24,182 nt of DNA. It comes from Candidatus Scybalocola fimicaballi (GTDB lineage: Bacteria > Bacteroidota > Bacteroidia > Bacteroidales > Paludibacteraceae). Below are positions 1-7,806 of the stretch, piece after piece (the first letter of the stretch is position 1; every line of letters begins with the position of its first letter). The notes below the pieces were generated by a model, which worked only from the letters and a program-made list of their open reading frames with translations, was not told the DNA's origin and made no database searches. The position numbers and the translations under genes are program-made. The stretch spans positions 1 through 24,182 of the forward strand of contig DCIP01000177.1 in assembly GCA_002317115.1 (NCBI GenBank). The letters are read 5' to 3'.

Positions 1-209
1 TCAAGAACATCCGTTATTATAAGTCGCAGCCATGGCCCTACCCCAACAGTTTGATGCTGGGCTTCTTCGCCGAATACGAGAGTGGAGAGATCAAGGTTCA
101 GGAGGAGGAATTGGTGGATTGCCGATGGTTCAACCGTCATGCGATGCCGGACATTCCAGGCAAATTGTCCATGGCGAGAATGCTGATCGACGAATGGCTT
201 GATGATTGA
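1..209 (+). CDS. nudC: NudC-like NADH pyrophosphatase (Nudix), 3' fragment
   Basis: The reading frame is open from base 3 to the TGA at 207-209 and gives the last 68 residues of a protein whose start lies outside the window. The piece begins with a K-N-I-R-Y-Y-K-S-Q-P-W-P-Y-P-N-S-L-M-L-G-F pattern; the SQPWPxPxSLMxGF signature is what separates NudC NADH pyrophosphatases from other Nudix hydrolases. It is followed by an acidic stretch, a C-R-W-F motif and a helix ending in I-D-E-W-L-D-D, as at the C-terminus of the family. NudC hydrolyses NAD(H) to NMN(H) and AMP and removes NAD caps from RNA. The Nudix box itself is upstream and not visible. The composition is GC-richer than the genes that follow, so this is probably the chromosomal edge of the accessory region. 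Confidence 0.85.
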   Translation, partial: KNIRYYKSQPWPYPNSLMLGFFAEYESGEIKVQEEELVDCRWFNRHAMPDIPGKLSMARMLIDEWLDD

Positions 210-218
210 AGGTTGAGG

Positions 219-248
219 GTTTGTAGGGGCGAGCCCTTGTGGCCGCCC
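219..248 (+). repeat. Short intergenic repeat (GTAGGGGCGA...TTGTGG.CGC), left copy
   Basis: Just after nudC there is a GC-rich stretch reading gtttgtaggggcga, then cccttgtggccgccc. A diverged copy in the opposite orientation lies at 14837-14866 beyond the far side of the island. Similar stretches are common between genes in Bacteroidales genomes, as I recall. The match is short and imperfect. Confidence 0.55.
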
Positions 249-255
249 AAACTGC

Positions 256-346
256 ATTATTTGTTTGGATTTTTCAAAAAACAGTTGAATTATTTCTTTG
301 GATTTTTTAAAATTCGGTCATTTTATTTCTTTGGATTTTTCAATTT
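256..346 (+). repeat. Three 33-nt tandem repeats upstream of the AAA ATPase gene
   Basis: The core ATTT(g/c)TTTGGATTTTT occurs three times with the TTTGGAT element at 264, 297 and 330, an exact 33-nt period. The interiors differ, and the third unit is cut short by the leader of the gene at 381. Each unit carries a TTTG, the -33 element of Bacteroidota promoters, so the array could act as repeated promoter or operator elements. No clean TAnnTTTG follows (the closest is TAACTTTA at about 349-356). The rest of the 210-380 gap shows nothing else. Confidence 0.6.
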
Positions 347-380
347 TTATAACTTTACAAGCTGAAAAACAAGAAATAAC

Positions 381-1769
381 ATGTACTATCCAAGACTAAT
401 AGATAAATACCTTGCTGAATGGGCATCCAAAAGTGGTCGTAAACCATTATTATTACGAGGAGCAAGACAAGTAGGGAAATCAAGTGCAGTACGCAATTTA
501 GGAACACATTTTGATAGTTACGTCGAGATAAATTTTGAAAAAGATCCAGCCTTAAGTGCGGTGTTTCAGAATAATCTTGATGTGAAACGTATTATATCAC
601 AACTTGCAGTCATAGCAGGAAAGAATATTATTCCAGGGAAAACCTTACTCTTTATCGATGAGATTCAATCTTGTCCACAGGCGATAATGGCTTTGCGCTT
701 TTTCAAAGAAGATCTCCCTGATTTACACGTTGTGGCAGCAGGATCTCTTTTAGAATTCACCTTAGAGGACATACCGACATTTGGAGTTGGACGTATTCAT
801 TCAATGTTTATGTATCCAATGACATTTGATGAATTTGCAATTGCTAATGGAGAAAATCTTTTAATCGAGGCTCGAGAATCAGCATCGATAGAAAATCCAT
901 TACCAGAACCACTACACCAGAAATTCATTGATCTTATGCGTACATATTTGCTAGTAGGAGGAATGCCAGAAGTTGTTAGCAAATGGGTGGAAACGCATGA
1001 CTATTTAGCTTGCCAAGAGATCCAAGATGACATCATAATATCTTACGAAGACGATTTTTCAAAATATCATAGAAAAATTGACACAACTCTTCTCCGCCAA
1101 ACATTACGCAGTGCGGCTCTACAAGCAACTAAAAAATTTGTTTACTCTGCTGTTGGAGGTGGGTACAAAACACATGAAGTAAAAAAAGCTCTGGAATTAC
1201 TAACTCTTGCTGGTTTAATTATTCCTGTCACGCATACTTCTTCCAATGGATTACCTTTAGGTAGCGAAGCCGACTCATCATATCAGAAAATGTTACTTCT
1301 CGACTCTGGTCTTATGCTTAGACTGCTAAACATGTCTATTGGCAATGAAACAGAAATAACAACACAAATTCTGACATCCAATATTGTAGATCTTGTCAAC
1401 AAGGGTTCTATGGCAGAAATGCTTGCTGGACTTGAGATTTTGCATTACCAAACTCCTAATTTGCGTCATGATTTATACTACTGGACCAGAACAGCAAAAA
1501 ATGCACAGGCGGAAATCGATTATATAACTTCCTTTCGCCAACAGGTTCTTCCAATTGAGATAAAAGCAGGTGTTCAAGGAGGAATGAAAAGTCTTTGGGG
1601 ATTTCTCCGTGACAAAAAGCTAACAAATGCGGTTCGCATGTCACTAGAAAATTTTGGAATACTTAAATATGTTGACAACCAGGACAACGATTCGGAACGT
1701 ATAGTCACAATCTGTCCTCTTTATGCTATTTCTCAATTAAACAGAATCATGGAAGTTGACATTCCATAA
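381..1769 (+). CDS. AAA_14 / DUF4143 family ATP-binding protein
   Basis: This 462-residue protein has the layout of the widespread AAA_14-DUF4143 ATPases. A P-loop G-A-R-Q-V-G-K-S lies at residues 27-34 and a Walker B L-L-F-I-D-E-I-Q at about 89-96 (D93, E94). The A-A-G-S-L-L-E-F strand at about 119-126 is typical of the family's sensor region. The C-terminal domain ends in E-I-D (378-380) followed by P-I-E-I-K-A-G (391-397); this pair fits a PD-(D/E)XK nuclease-like core, with D380, E393 and K395 as candidate metal ligands. The family is abundant in Bacteroidota, often as isolated accessory genes, and its function is not established. The gene is AT-rich, follows 33-nt tandem repeats, and its stop lies 11 nt before the next gene, whose base composition is different. 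The two may be co-transcribed without sharing an origin. Confidence 0.9.
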   Translation: MYYPRLIDKYLAEWASKSGRKPLLLRGARQVGKSSAVRNLGTHFDSYVEINFEKDPALSAVFQNNLDVKRIISQLAVIAGKNIIPGKTLLFIDEIQSCPQAIMALRFFKEDLPDLHVVAAGSLLEFTLEDIPTFGVGRIHSMFMYPMTFDEFAIANGENLLIEARESASIENPLPEPLHQKFIDLMRTYLLVGGMPEVVSKWVETHDYLACQEIQDDIIISYEDDFSKYHRKIDTTLLRQTLRSAALQATKKFVYSAVGGGYKTHEVKKALELLTLAGLIIPVTHTSSNGLPLGSEADSSYQKMLLLDSGLMLRLLNMSIGNETEITTQILTSNIVDLVNKGSMAEMLAGLEILHYQTPNLRHDLYYWTRTAKNAQAEIDYITSFRQQVLPIEIKAGVQGGMKSLWGFLRDKKLTNAVRMSLENFGILKYVDNQDNDSERIVTICPLYAISQLNRIMEVDIP

Positions 1770-1780
1770 ATAAAATCCCT

Positions 1781-2644
1781 ATGATAATCTGGAATCCGTG
1801 GCACGGTTGTCATAAAATAAGCGAGGGGTGCCAGCATTGCTATATGTATTTTCTGGACAGGAAACGTGGCATCGACACCTCTAAAATCTATCGCACAGAG
1901 AATTTCAATCTCCCTGTGCAGCGACGTCGCGACGGAAGATTCAAACTGCCTTCATGGATGCAGCTATACGTGGGATTGTCAACTGACTTCTTCGTGGAGG
2001 AGGCTGACCAATGGCGTGACGAGGCGTGGCACATCATGCGTCAGAGACCGGATATCATTTTCCGTCTGCTCACGAAAAGAGCAGAAAGAATAGAGAAATG
2101 TCTGCCTAAAGATTGGGGCGACGGTTATGAAAATGTGCTTCTGCAGGTGACGACGGAAAACCAACGTCGTGCCGATGAACGATTATCCATTCTGCTCGAC
2201 ATCCCAGCCAAACACAAAGGGTTCATGGCAGCCCCTCTTATTGGCGACGTCGACGCGGAGAAATTTCTTGCTACAGGACAATTCGAGGAGGTGCTTTGTG
2301 GCGGGGAGAATTACGATGGAGCCCGTCCATGCAATTATGATTGGGTGAAAAAACTGAGCGATCAATGCAGGAAATACGACGTCACTTTCGACTTTATCGA
2401 GACAGGCACTGTCTTCATTAAGGATGGCAAACAATACAATATTCCAGACAAAAGGACACAATCGCTTCAGGCATTCAAATCGGAACTGAGTTTCCAGGGC
2501 AAGAAACCAGATTATAAACTTATCAACCCGGAGCCGGGCATCTTCGACACCGAAGAATACACTCCTTTTTTCCGTGAGCATTGCCACACCTGTGGCTCCA
2601 GACTGACATGCAACGGATGCTCCAATTGCGGAAACTGCGAATGA
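1781..2644 (+). CDS. DUF5131 (phage Gp37/Gp68-like) three-cysteine protein
   Basis: The 287-residue product opens with W-N-P-W-H-G-C and continues to S-E-G-C-Q-H-C-Y, placing C10, C17 and C20 in a CX6CX2C arrangement. This is the hallmark of the Gp37/Gp68 (DUF5131) family found in phages and mobile regions. The cysteines probably bind an iron-sulfur cluster, and the family is related to radical SAM folds. The reaction is unknown. The last 22 residues hold six more cysteines in a C-x2-C-G, C-x2-C, C-x2-C pattern, suggesting a second metal site. The start fits the conserved N-terminus of the family. The gene looks richer in GC than its upstream neighbour. A GC-rich palindrome with a T-run, about 60 nt downstream, should end transcription. 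Confidence 0.85.
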   Translation: MIIWNPWHGCHKISEGCQHCYMYFLDRKRGIDTSKIYRTENFNLPVQRRRDGRFKLPSWMQLYVGLSTDFFVEEADQWRDEAWHIMRQRPDIIFRLLTKRAERIEKCLPKDWGDGYENVLLQVTTENQRRADERLSILLDIPAKHKGFMAAPLIGDVDAEKFLATGQFEEVLCGGENYDGARPCNYDWVKKLSDQCRKYDVTFDFIETGTVFIKDGKQYNIPDKRTQSLQAFKSELSFQGKKPDYKLINPEPGIFDTEEYTPFFREHCHTCGSRLTCNGCSNCGNCE

Positions 2645-2694
2645 TGGATGATTGATGGTTGACGGTTGATGATTGAGGGTTAACCAAACATCAC

Positions 2695-2951
2695 AATACG
2701 TAGAGACGGGGCATGCCCCGTCTTTTGCTGTTTTTATTGGAACGTAAAATTTCCAGAAATGATTCGGAAAATTTGGGATGACATTTTCGAACACGGATTG
2801 CACTGATTAAACGGATAATTTCACTTACGCTAATTGGATTGAAACACGAATTATCATTAATTAATCACGAATTATCCAAAAATTGGAACGCTTCGCGTTT
2901 TTGGGGTGCATTCTGGAACCGGAAATTTCCAGAAATGATTCGTGGAAATTA
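2695..2951 (+). repeat. Island-flanking intergenic repeat element, left copy
   Basis: This stretch matches, in reverse complement, the sequence at 14592-14826. The first 33 nt (2695-2727) are identical to 14794-14826. A second conserved block spans about 2788-2817 (cgaacacggattgcac, then gattaaacggata) against 14707-14737. Further blocks around ttggattgaaac and cgcttcgc align with small gaps. Inside the copy, an 18-nt unit around ttccagaaatgattcg occurs twice, at 2749-2766 and 2925-2942. No transposase or open frame lies within. Just before it, 2645-2694 is a low-complexity run of gatg/attga words. Confidence 0.8.
2704..2727 (+). terminator. Rho-independent terminator inside the left repeat copy
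   Basis: The 20-nt palindrome AGACGGGGCATGCCCCGTCT at 2704-2723 is followed on the + strand by TTTGCTGTTTTT. It lies about 60 nt after the DUF5131 gene and would stop + strand transcription before the island. Confidence 0.7.
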
Positions 2952-3186
2952 ACATAGAATGATGATATAACATTTAGAAGTATCAAAGTTTATCATTTTA
3001 TGCTTTTAATTTCCATATATGTTTCATATTTTTGTTCGATGAGCGAGAACAAAATATGAATAATACCAAAAAATTCTCAATTGTTAGTTGAGTATGTGGT
3101 AAATGATCTACTAATTTTAGTTGATGATGAATAATGCTAAGTATTGCTTCTTGCGATAATGACGAAGTGCTTGCAATGGTTGCATA
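2952..3186 (+). promoter_or_regulatory. Leader of the radical SAM-dptFGH operon with hairpin over a possible promoter
   Basis: This 235-nt AT-rich gap holds no convincing gene. An inverted repeat pairs CATATTTTTGTTC (3025-3037) with GAACAAAATATG (3047-3058), with one bulged base and a loop of about 9 nt. Its left arm contains TATTTTTG (3027-3034), which fits the Bacteroidota -7 element TAnnTTTG; no good TTTG -33 box is seen upstream. If this is the promoter, the repeat would be well placed as an operator, and the 5' leader would be about 140 nt. Smaller inverted repeats follow (ctcaa...ttgag near 3074-3090 and actaattttagt near 3110). Confidence 0.4.
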
Positions 3187-4653
3187 ATGATAGAGAATAG
3201 TAAATCAGAGATGAAAGCTCTTAGAGTTCCACCTATGTATAAGCGTATAGGACTGTGTGATTCCGATCTTCTTGATAATGGTACACGCCATCCTAACCTT
3301 GTGCTTATGAAAATAGCTGGATTCTTGTTTGACAACAATATTCTCTTTGAGCTAATTCTCGATCCAAAGACCGATATCAGCAAATATAATCATATATTTT
3401 TATCTCGTGTTTTCAGTTTTACTAAACTACCTGAGTTTTATGAAAAAACAAAGGGGACACCAGATGAAAACAAATTTCATATTGGAGGAACTGGATTTTA
3501 TGCAAACATAACTTCAGTTTCTGAATATAAAAAGAAACGTGATGAAGATTTCAATCGTTTGGATAATGATTTGTATTTGAACACATTGGATAATTGTCGT
3601 GGTGGTAGTAAAGCAAAAGGTATTGATATGGCAAGACAAATGCCATACTACCATCTTTATGATAGCTACGTTGACAAGCAAGAGAAGGCAGGATTCAAAA
3701 GAGATAAATATAAAGATTACCAGAAGTATTCAATCGGTTTTTTGACTCGTGGTTGTGTTCGTCATTGTCCTTTTTGTATTAACAAACTTGAAAATAAGGT
3801 TTGTCCATATTCTCAATTAGAATGGTTTCTTGATAACGAAAGAGACTCACATGGAAATTTAGTACGACCATATATATATCTTTGGGATGATAATTTCCTT
3901 GCATCCGATAGAACAATTTGGGAACCACTTCTTAAAGAATTAATGGCTACTAAGCGACCTTTCCAATTTCGCCAGGGACTTGATGAACGAATGTTAGCTC
4001 AGAGTCCCGATGGTGAACTTATGGCTCAAATGCTTTCTAAGTCAAAATATCATGGTGACTTCATATTTGCATTTGACAATTGGAAAGATAAAGATTTGAT
4101 AGAAAAGGCTTTGAAGATTTGGAAGCATCATAATTCAAAGAAAACTACTAAATTCTATTTGTTTTGTGGATTTATGCTGTCTAAAGATAATCTTGATAAG
4201 TTCTATAAAGATATTTGGGAGTTGTTTCAAAGGATTCGAGTCTTAATGAGTTATGAATGCATTGGATATGTAATGAGACACGATGATTATCATAAATCAC
4301 CACTACCAAATATATATGTTCAAATAGCGAGATGGTGCAACCAACCACAATTCTATAAAAAACAATCTTTTTGGGAGTATTGTTATAGGAACCAAACTTA
4401 TTGGGAACAGAAAAATGGATTTGTAGTTATTCATGAAATCAAACAATTTGAGGAATTTCATAGAGATTACGAAAGTGGATATTATATAAGAGAAGACCAT
4501 AGAGGAAAAACAAGAAAAATCAACAAATGTGTTCAAACAGTTCTAGATATGCTTGATATGTTTCCTGAGCATAGAGAGGAATTACTAGAAATGTTTAATT
4601 ATAAAATGTCTAACTTAAGGGATCCTAAATTGTGGGAACAAAAAATTATATGA
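3187..4653 (+). CDS. Radical SAM enzyme linked to dptFGH
   Basis: This 488-residue protein has the radical SAM cluster motif C190-V-R-H-C194-P-F-C197 (CX3CX2C), which binds a 4Fe-4S cluster and S-adenosylmethionine. The N-terminal ~110 residues resemble the Rossmann-like domain of B12-type radical SAM proteins: h-P-N-L-V-L-M-K-I near 36-43, Y-N-H-I-F-L-S-R-V-F near 67-76 and I-G-G-T-G-F near 99-104. The cobalamin-ligand motif DxHxxG is absent, so B12 binding is doubtful. After the cluster come L-W-D-D-N-F (232-237) and R-Q-G-L-D (262-266), both familiar from MiaB-like and phage radical SAM proteins. More cysteines (C137, C206 and several after residue 300) could serve an auxiliary cluster. 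The substrate is unknown. The stop is 1 nt before dptF, so the two should be co-expressed, and it takes the place where dndBCDE would stand. ATG 3187 is used; ATG 3211 (MKALRVPPMY) is an equally plausible start. Confidence 0.85.
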   Translation: MIENSKSEMKALRVPPMYKRIGLCDSDLLDNGTRHPNLVLMKIAGFLFDNNILFELILDPKTDISKYNHIFLSRVFSFTKLPEFYEKTKGTPDENKFHIGGTGFYANITSVSEYKKKRDEDFNRLDNDLYLNTLDNCRGGSKAKGIDMARQMPYYHLYDSYVDKQEKAGFKRDKYKDYQKYSIGFLTRGCVRHCPFCINKLENKVCPYSQLEWFLDNERDSHGNLVRPYIYLWDDNFLASDRTIWEPLLKELMATKRPFQFRQGLDERMLAQSPDGELMAQMLSKSKYHGDFIFAFDNWKDKDLIEKALKIWKHHNSKKTTKFYLFCGFMLSKDNLDKFYKDIWELFQRIRVLMSYECIGYVMRHDDYHKSPLPNIYVQIARWCNQPQFYKKQSFWEYCYRNQTYWEQKNGFVVIHEIKQFEEFHRDYESGYYIREDHRGKTRKINKCVQTVLDMLDMFPEHREELLEMFNYKMSNLRDPKLWEQKII

Positions 4654-4654
4654 T

Positions 4655-6328
4655 ATGAAGGAAACTGCACTATTACGACAATTAAGGAGACTTTGTCATG
4701 GTTCTCAAGAGGCTGTCCAGAATGGTTCTGGTCTGAATGAGTTGGATAAGTATCTTCATGTAAAAAGACCTATTGAGAATGCCATTACCGAATCATTAGA
4801 TAAAATAAGAGCATTAAATGGAGGTTTGATTCTTCTAGTAGGAAGTGCTGGAGATGGAAAATCTCATATGATTAGTACTCTAAAGGAAGATTATGATGAT
4901 TTCCATTTTTTAAATGATGCTACAGAAGGATGTTCTCCATGTATGACAGCAGTCGAAACTCTTAAATATGCAATGGAGGAATTCTCTGATGACAAAATAG
5001 CGAACACTAATGAAAAATTGTTTGTAGCAATTAATTATGGAAAGCTATTAGATTTTATAGAGGATTCGGATATCAAGGACAACTATAAAGAACTGGTTTC
5101 TTGTGTAGAAAAAATGGAGCCTATTACAAAAAGCTTAAATAATAGGATCATAATTATTTCTTTATCGCACCTACAGTCATTTGAACTTAATATAGAATCA
5201 ATAGATAAACCAGTTGATTCATATTTTATGAATAGTATATTAGAAAAGATTGTAGTTAAGTCTAAAGATAATAAATTCTACCAGGCTTATTTGGAAGACA
5301 AACAGAAACAAGGTCTTTTCTATTTAGATACTATTGATCCCATACAATTAAATTTTGAACTTCTTTCAGAGAAAGTAGTGAGAGATAGTATAGTACAAAT
5401 GATAATAGAAGCAATTATTAGATATGATCTAATAGTTACACCTAGAGATTTTCTCGACTTTATCTATTCTATTCTTGTATATCCAGGATGGAAAGAATTT
5501 AATGAGTCTAAAGATTTTTTTAAGGCTATTTTACCTTCTCTATTATTTGATTCTAGTGAAAATAAGATTCAAAAAGCATTGTCTCTACTAGATCCATTGA
5601 AAATCAGTAACTACGAACATGACAGAGAATTATCTTTGTTATTTTCATTACAAGAGTATAATGATAATTTAATAACTCAAGGTAAAATTACTTTGAATTC
5701 AGATTTGGCATTGTCATTAGAGAATGCATTACAAAAATTTATTGCAAACAATAATAAATATAAAGTAGAGTTGTCAGGTGTGATCTTACGCTTGCAGCAT
5801 GCATTATGCTATCATTCTGAAAGTAAGGCTTATATTGAATTTGTTAGATACCTACAAGGATATTACAAAGAAGACTCTGTGGTTTATGAGATTATGGACG
5901 AATTGGTGAAAAATGTTATTCCTAGACATTATGGCTCATATTACAGTGATAGTGATTTGATTCCTTTGAATATTCAAGGCAAAAAATATAAAATATTTGC
6001 TAGACTGTCTATGCCTACTGCAGATTTTGAACCAAGGTTTAATAGTTCTCAGCCATATATCTTTGAAAAATGTATTAAACTATATTATGATTTCAAGACA
6101 GATGAACCAATAGAATTGGTAATGGATTTTCATTTGTATGAGCATTTGCATGAATTAAGCGAAGGAAAATTGGCAACCTCTTATGAAGGTGAGAGAAATT
6201 TGAATTTCAGTAATTTTGTTAGAATTATTTCTGGATTTAGTGATGCTGCTCAAGAAGTAATAATTATAGACAATGAGAACAATCGTACTAGATTGTCTTT
6301 CAAATACAAAAAACTTCAAATGAATTAG
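4655..6328 (+). CDS. dptF: DptF-like P-loop ATPase of phosphorothioation-dependent restriction
   Basis: A P-loop reading L-L-V-G-S-A-G-D-G-K-S (GSAGDGKS at residues 63-70) follows a helical N-terminus in this 557-residue protein. The length, the GxAGDGKS P-loop, and the position directly before DptG- and DptH-like genes fit DptF. With DptG and DptH, this protein forms the restriction arm of Dnd systems, attacking DNA that lacks the phosphorothioate mark. A hydrophobic strand R-I-I-I-I-S-L-S (164-171) sits where Walker B is expected but shows no clear acidic end, so ATP may be bound more than hydrolysed. No membrane segment or signal peptide is seen. The gene starts 1 nt after the radical SAM stop and ends 5 nt before dptG. 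Identification rests on motif and context; a profile search would settle it. Confidence 0.72.
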   Translation: MKETALLRQLRRLCHGSQEAVQNGSGLNELDKYLHVKRPIENAITESLDKIRALNGGLILLVGSAGDGKSHMISTLKEDYDDFHFLNDATEGCSPCMTAVETLKYAMEEFSDDKIANTNEKLFVAINYGKLLDFIEDSDIKDNYKELVSCVEKMEPITKSLNNRIIIISLSHLQSFELNIESIDKPVDSYFMNSILEKIVVKSKDNKFYQAYLEDKQKQGLFYLDTIDPIQLNFELLSEKVVRDSIVQMIIEAIIRYDLIVTPRDFLDFIYSILVYPGWKEFNESKDFFKAILPSLLFDSSENKIQKALSLLDPLKISNYEHDRELSLLFSLQEYNDNLITQGKITLNSDLALSLENALQKFIANNNKYKVELSGVILRLQHALCYHSESKAYIEFVRYLQGYYKEDSVVYEIMDELVKNVIPRHYGSYYSDSDLIPLNIQGKKYKIFARLSMPTADFEPRFNSSQPYIFEKCIKLYYDFKTDEPIELVMDFHLYEHLHELSEGKLATSYEGERNLNFSNFVRIISGFSDAAQEVIIIDNENNRTRLSFKYKKLQMN

Positions 6329-6333
6329 TTGTT

Positions 6334-7806
6334 ATGAATATAGAGAAGTTTAAGAAAATTTTTATTGCACCTGCAAAGGCATCAGAGGGGTTTGTTGATA
6401 ATGAAAAATTCTATGATTCTCTTCAAACTCAAATTAGTCTTTTGCCGTTTACTTCTAACACGTCTATTTCAAACTTTGATAATAAGTGTAGTCTTAGAGG
6501 GATTACAGGCGAATTTTTTCGAAAATGTAGCGAGTATGATGTTAATGCCGTACATAACTATGAAGTAGATGTTGAAGACCCTGTATCCCAATATCTAAGT
6601 CAAAATAGCATGACTCCTGAAAAAATCAAAAAGTTTAATGATATAATGAGGGACTTGATGTATGATCAAAACCATTTTGTTCCAATCGATTCAACTTTTT
6701 TAAAATATATACCTGTTGATTCAATAGTAAAAAACAACAAGTTAACCACATCTAAATATGGAGATGGACAAAAGAAGTTGGCAGATTATATTTTCTCAAT
6801 GTATAATTCTGTTATAAAACTAGAAGACTCATCAAGTAGGAATAATTTGTTTAGTAAGTCCATAAAAGATGCATTGAATTATAAGTTTGCCAACGTATCA
6901 TCCAATAAATCAGATTACTATATTTTGCCATTTGTAAAAAAGCAATTTTCTCGTGATATACAGTGGTTTCTTACAAAACAAGATTATGTTATTCTTAAAT
7001 ACATAGACTTACTATTATATTTTTATGCATGTTATTCTGTTGTTCAGACGACGTTAAAGTTGGATGTCAAAAAGATTTCGGATAGTTTAGATAAACCAGA
7101 AGATTTGTATTATATTTTAAACAATGAGTCTGCATCTAAAAAGAGAGATGTTGTACTTCATGGCTGGACAACAAAAATGTCAAATCAATATCTTCAGAAA
7201 CTATTTGGTAGAATACAAGCTATTGACATATTGAATGTTGTCCTTACTGATGATGACTGTGAAAATAGTTTTATTGGTTTGTATCCAGACATATTGAAAA
7301 AATTAAATGAAAAGCCATTTGCTCAGGAAAAGGATGATTGTGAGAAGCTTCTTGCTATATATAAGAACAAGAAACTTGAACTTATAAATCATAGGCAAAC
7401 AAGTAAAAAAATCATGGCATCATCATTACCTGATATAGAAGTAAATTCGTATGATGAGTTTTTGATCAAATTAGAGACTCTTTGCAAGCAACTGATTTCG
7501 TCTGAATATGAGGGACGTTTCCCGAATAGAGTGAATAATTTGATGAAAGTTAGATTATTACAGACGAGACAAGGACGAGGTTCTTCTGTTTTGGTGTTAG
7601 ATGAAGATATGCTTACATTTTTGATTGCTATGGTTACAAAAGAAGAGAGATGCAAGTTGAAAGATATGTATGACAAGTTTAAGGAATACGGCATTCGTTT
7701 TGATTTGCATACTCGCCAAGCGATAGAAGAACAATTGTTAAAGTTAAACATTCTAGAAAGGAAAAGTGATTCCGGGGAGGCTCAATATGTTAAAATCGTT
7801 TTATAA
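6334..7806 (+). CDS. dptG: DptG-like protein of phosphorothioation-dependent restriction
   Basis: The 490-residue soluble protein has no P-loop or obvious catalytic motif. Its C-terminal part resembles DptG as I recall the family: a M-L-T-F-L-I-A-M-V strand, then a D-K-F-K-E-Y-G-I-R-F-D helix region, and an ending I-L-E-R-K-S-D-S-G-E-A-Q-Y-V-K at 473-487. The S-D-S-G-(D/E)-A-x-Y-V ending is the most telling part. DptG is needed with DptF and DptH for restriction; its own activity is not known. The middle is lysine-rich and helical. It overlaps the next gene by 20 nt (or 41 nt with the upstream GTG), which suggests translational coupling and a DptG-DptH complex. The assignment is supported by order and length as well as the C-terminal motif. 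Confidence 0.72.
   Translation: MNIEKFKKIFIAPAKASEGFVDNEKFYDSLQTQISLLPFTSNTSISNFDNKCSLRGITGEFFRKCSEYDVNAVHNYEVDVEDPVSQYLSQNSMTPEKIKKFNDIMRDLMYDQNHFVPIDSTFLKYIPVDSIVKNNKLTTSKYGDGQKKLADYIFSMYNSVIKLEDSSSRNNLFSKSIKDALNYKFANVSSNKSDYYILPFVKKQFSRDIQWFLTKQDYVILKYIDLLLYFYACYSVVQTTLKLDVKKISDSLDKPEDLYYILNNESASKKRDVVLHGWTTKMSNQYLQKLFGRIQAIDILNVVLTDDDCENSFIGLYPDILKKLNEKPFAQEKDDCEKLLAIYKNKKLELINHRQTSKKIMASSLPDIEVNSYDEFLIKLETLCKQLISSEYEGRFPNRVNNLMKVRLLQTRQGRGSSVLVLDEDMLTFLIAMVTKEERCKLKDMYDKFKEYGIRFDLHTRQAIEEQLLKLNILERKSDSGEAQYVKIVL

Noticed and set aside
256..346. CRISPR array
   Set aside because: Only three degenerate 33-nt units in direct tandem with no spacers, and no cas genes in the window.
2183..2803. 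206-residue open frame on the - strand
   Set aside because: It is antisense to the DUF5131 gene, runs into the repeat element, and has no recognisable motif.
3187..3520. Cobalamin-binding domain in the radical SAM protein
   Set aside because: The fold-like motifs are present but the DxHxxG cobalamin ligand motif is missing, so B12 binding is not claimed.
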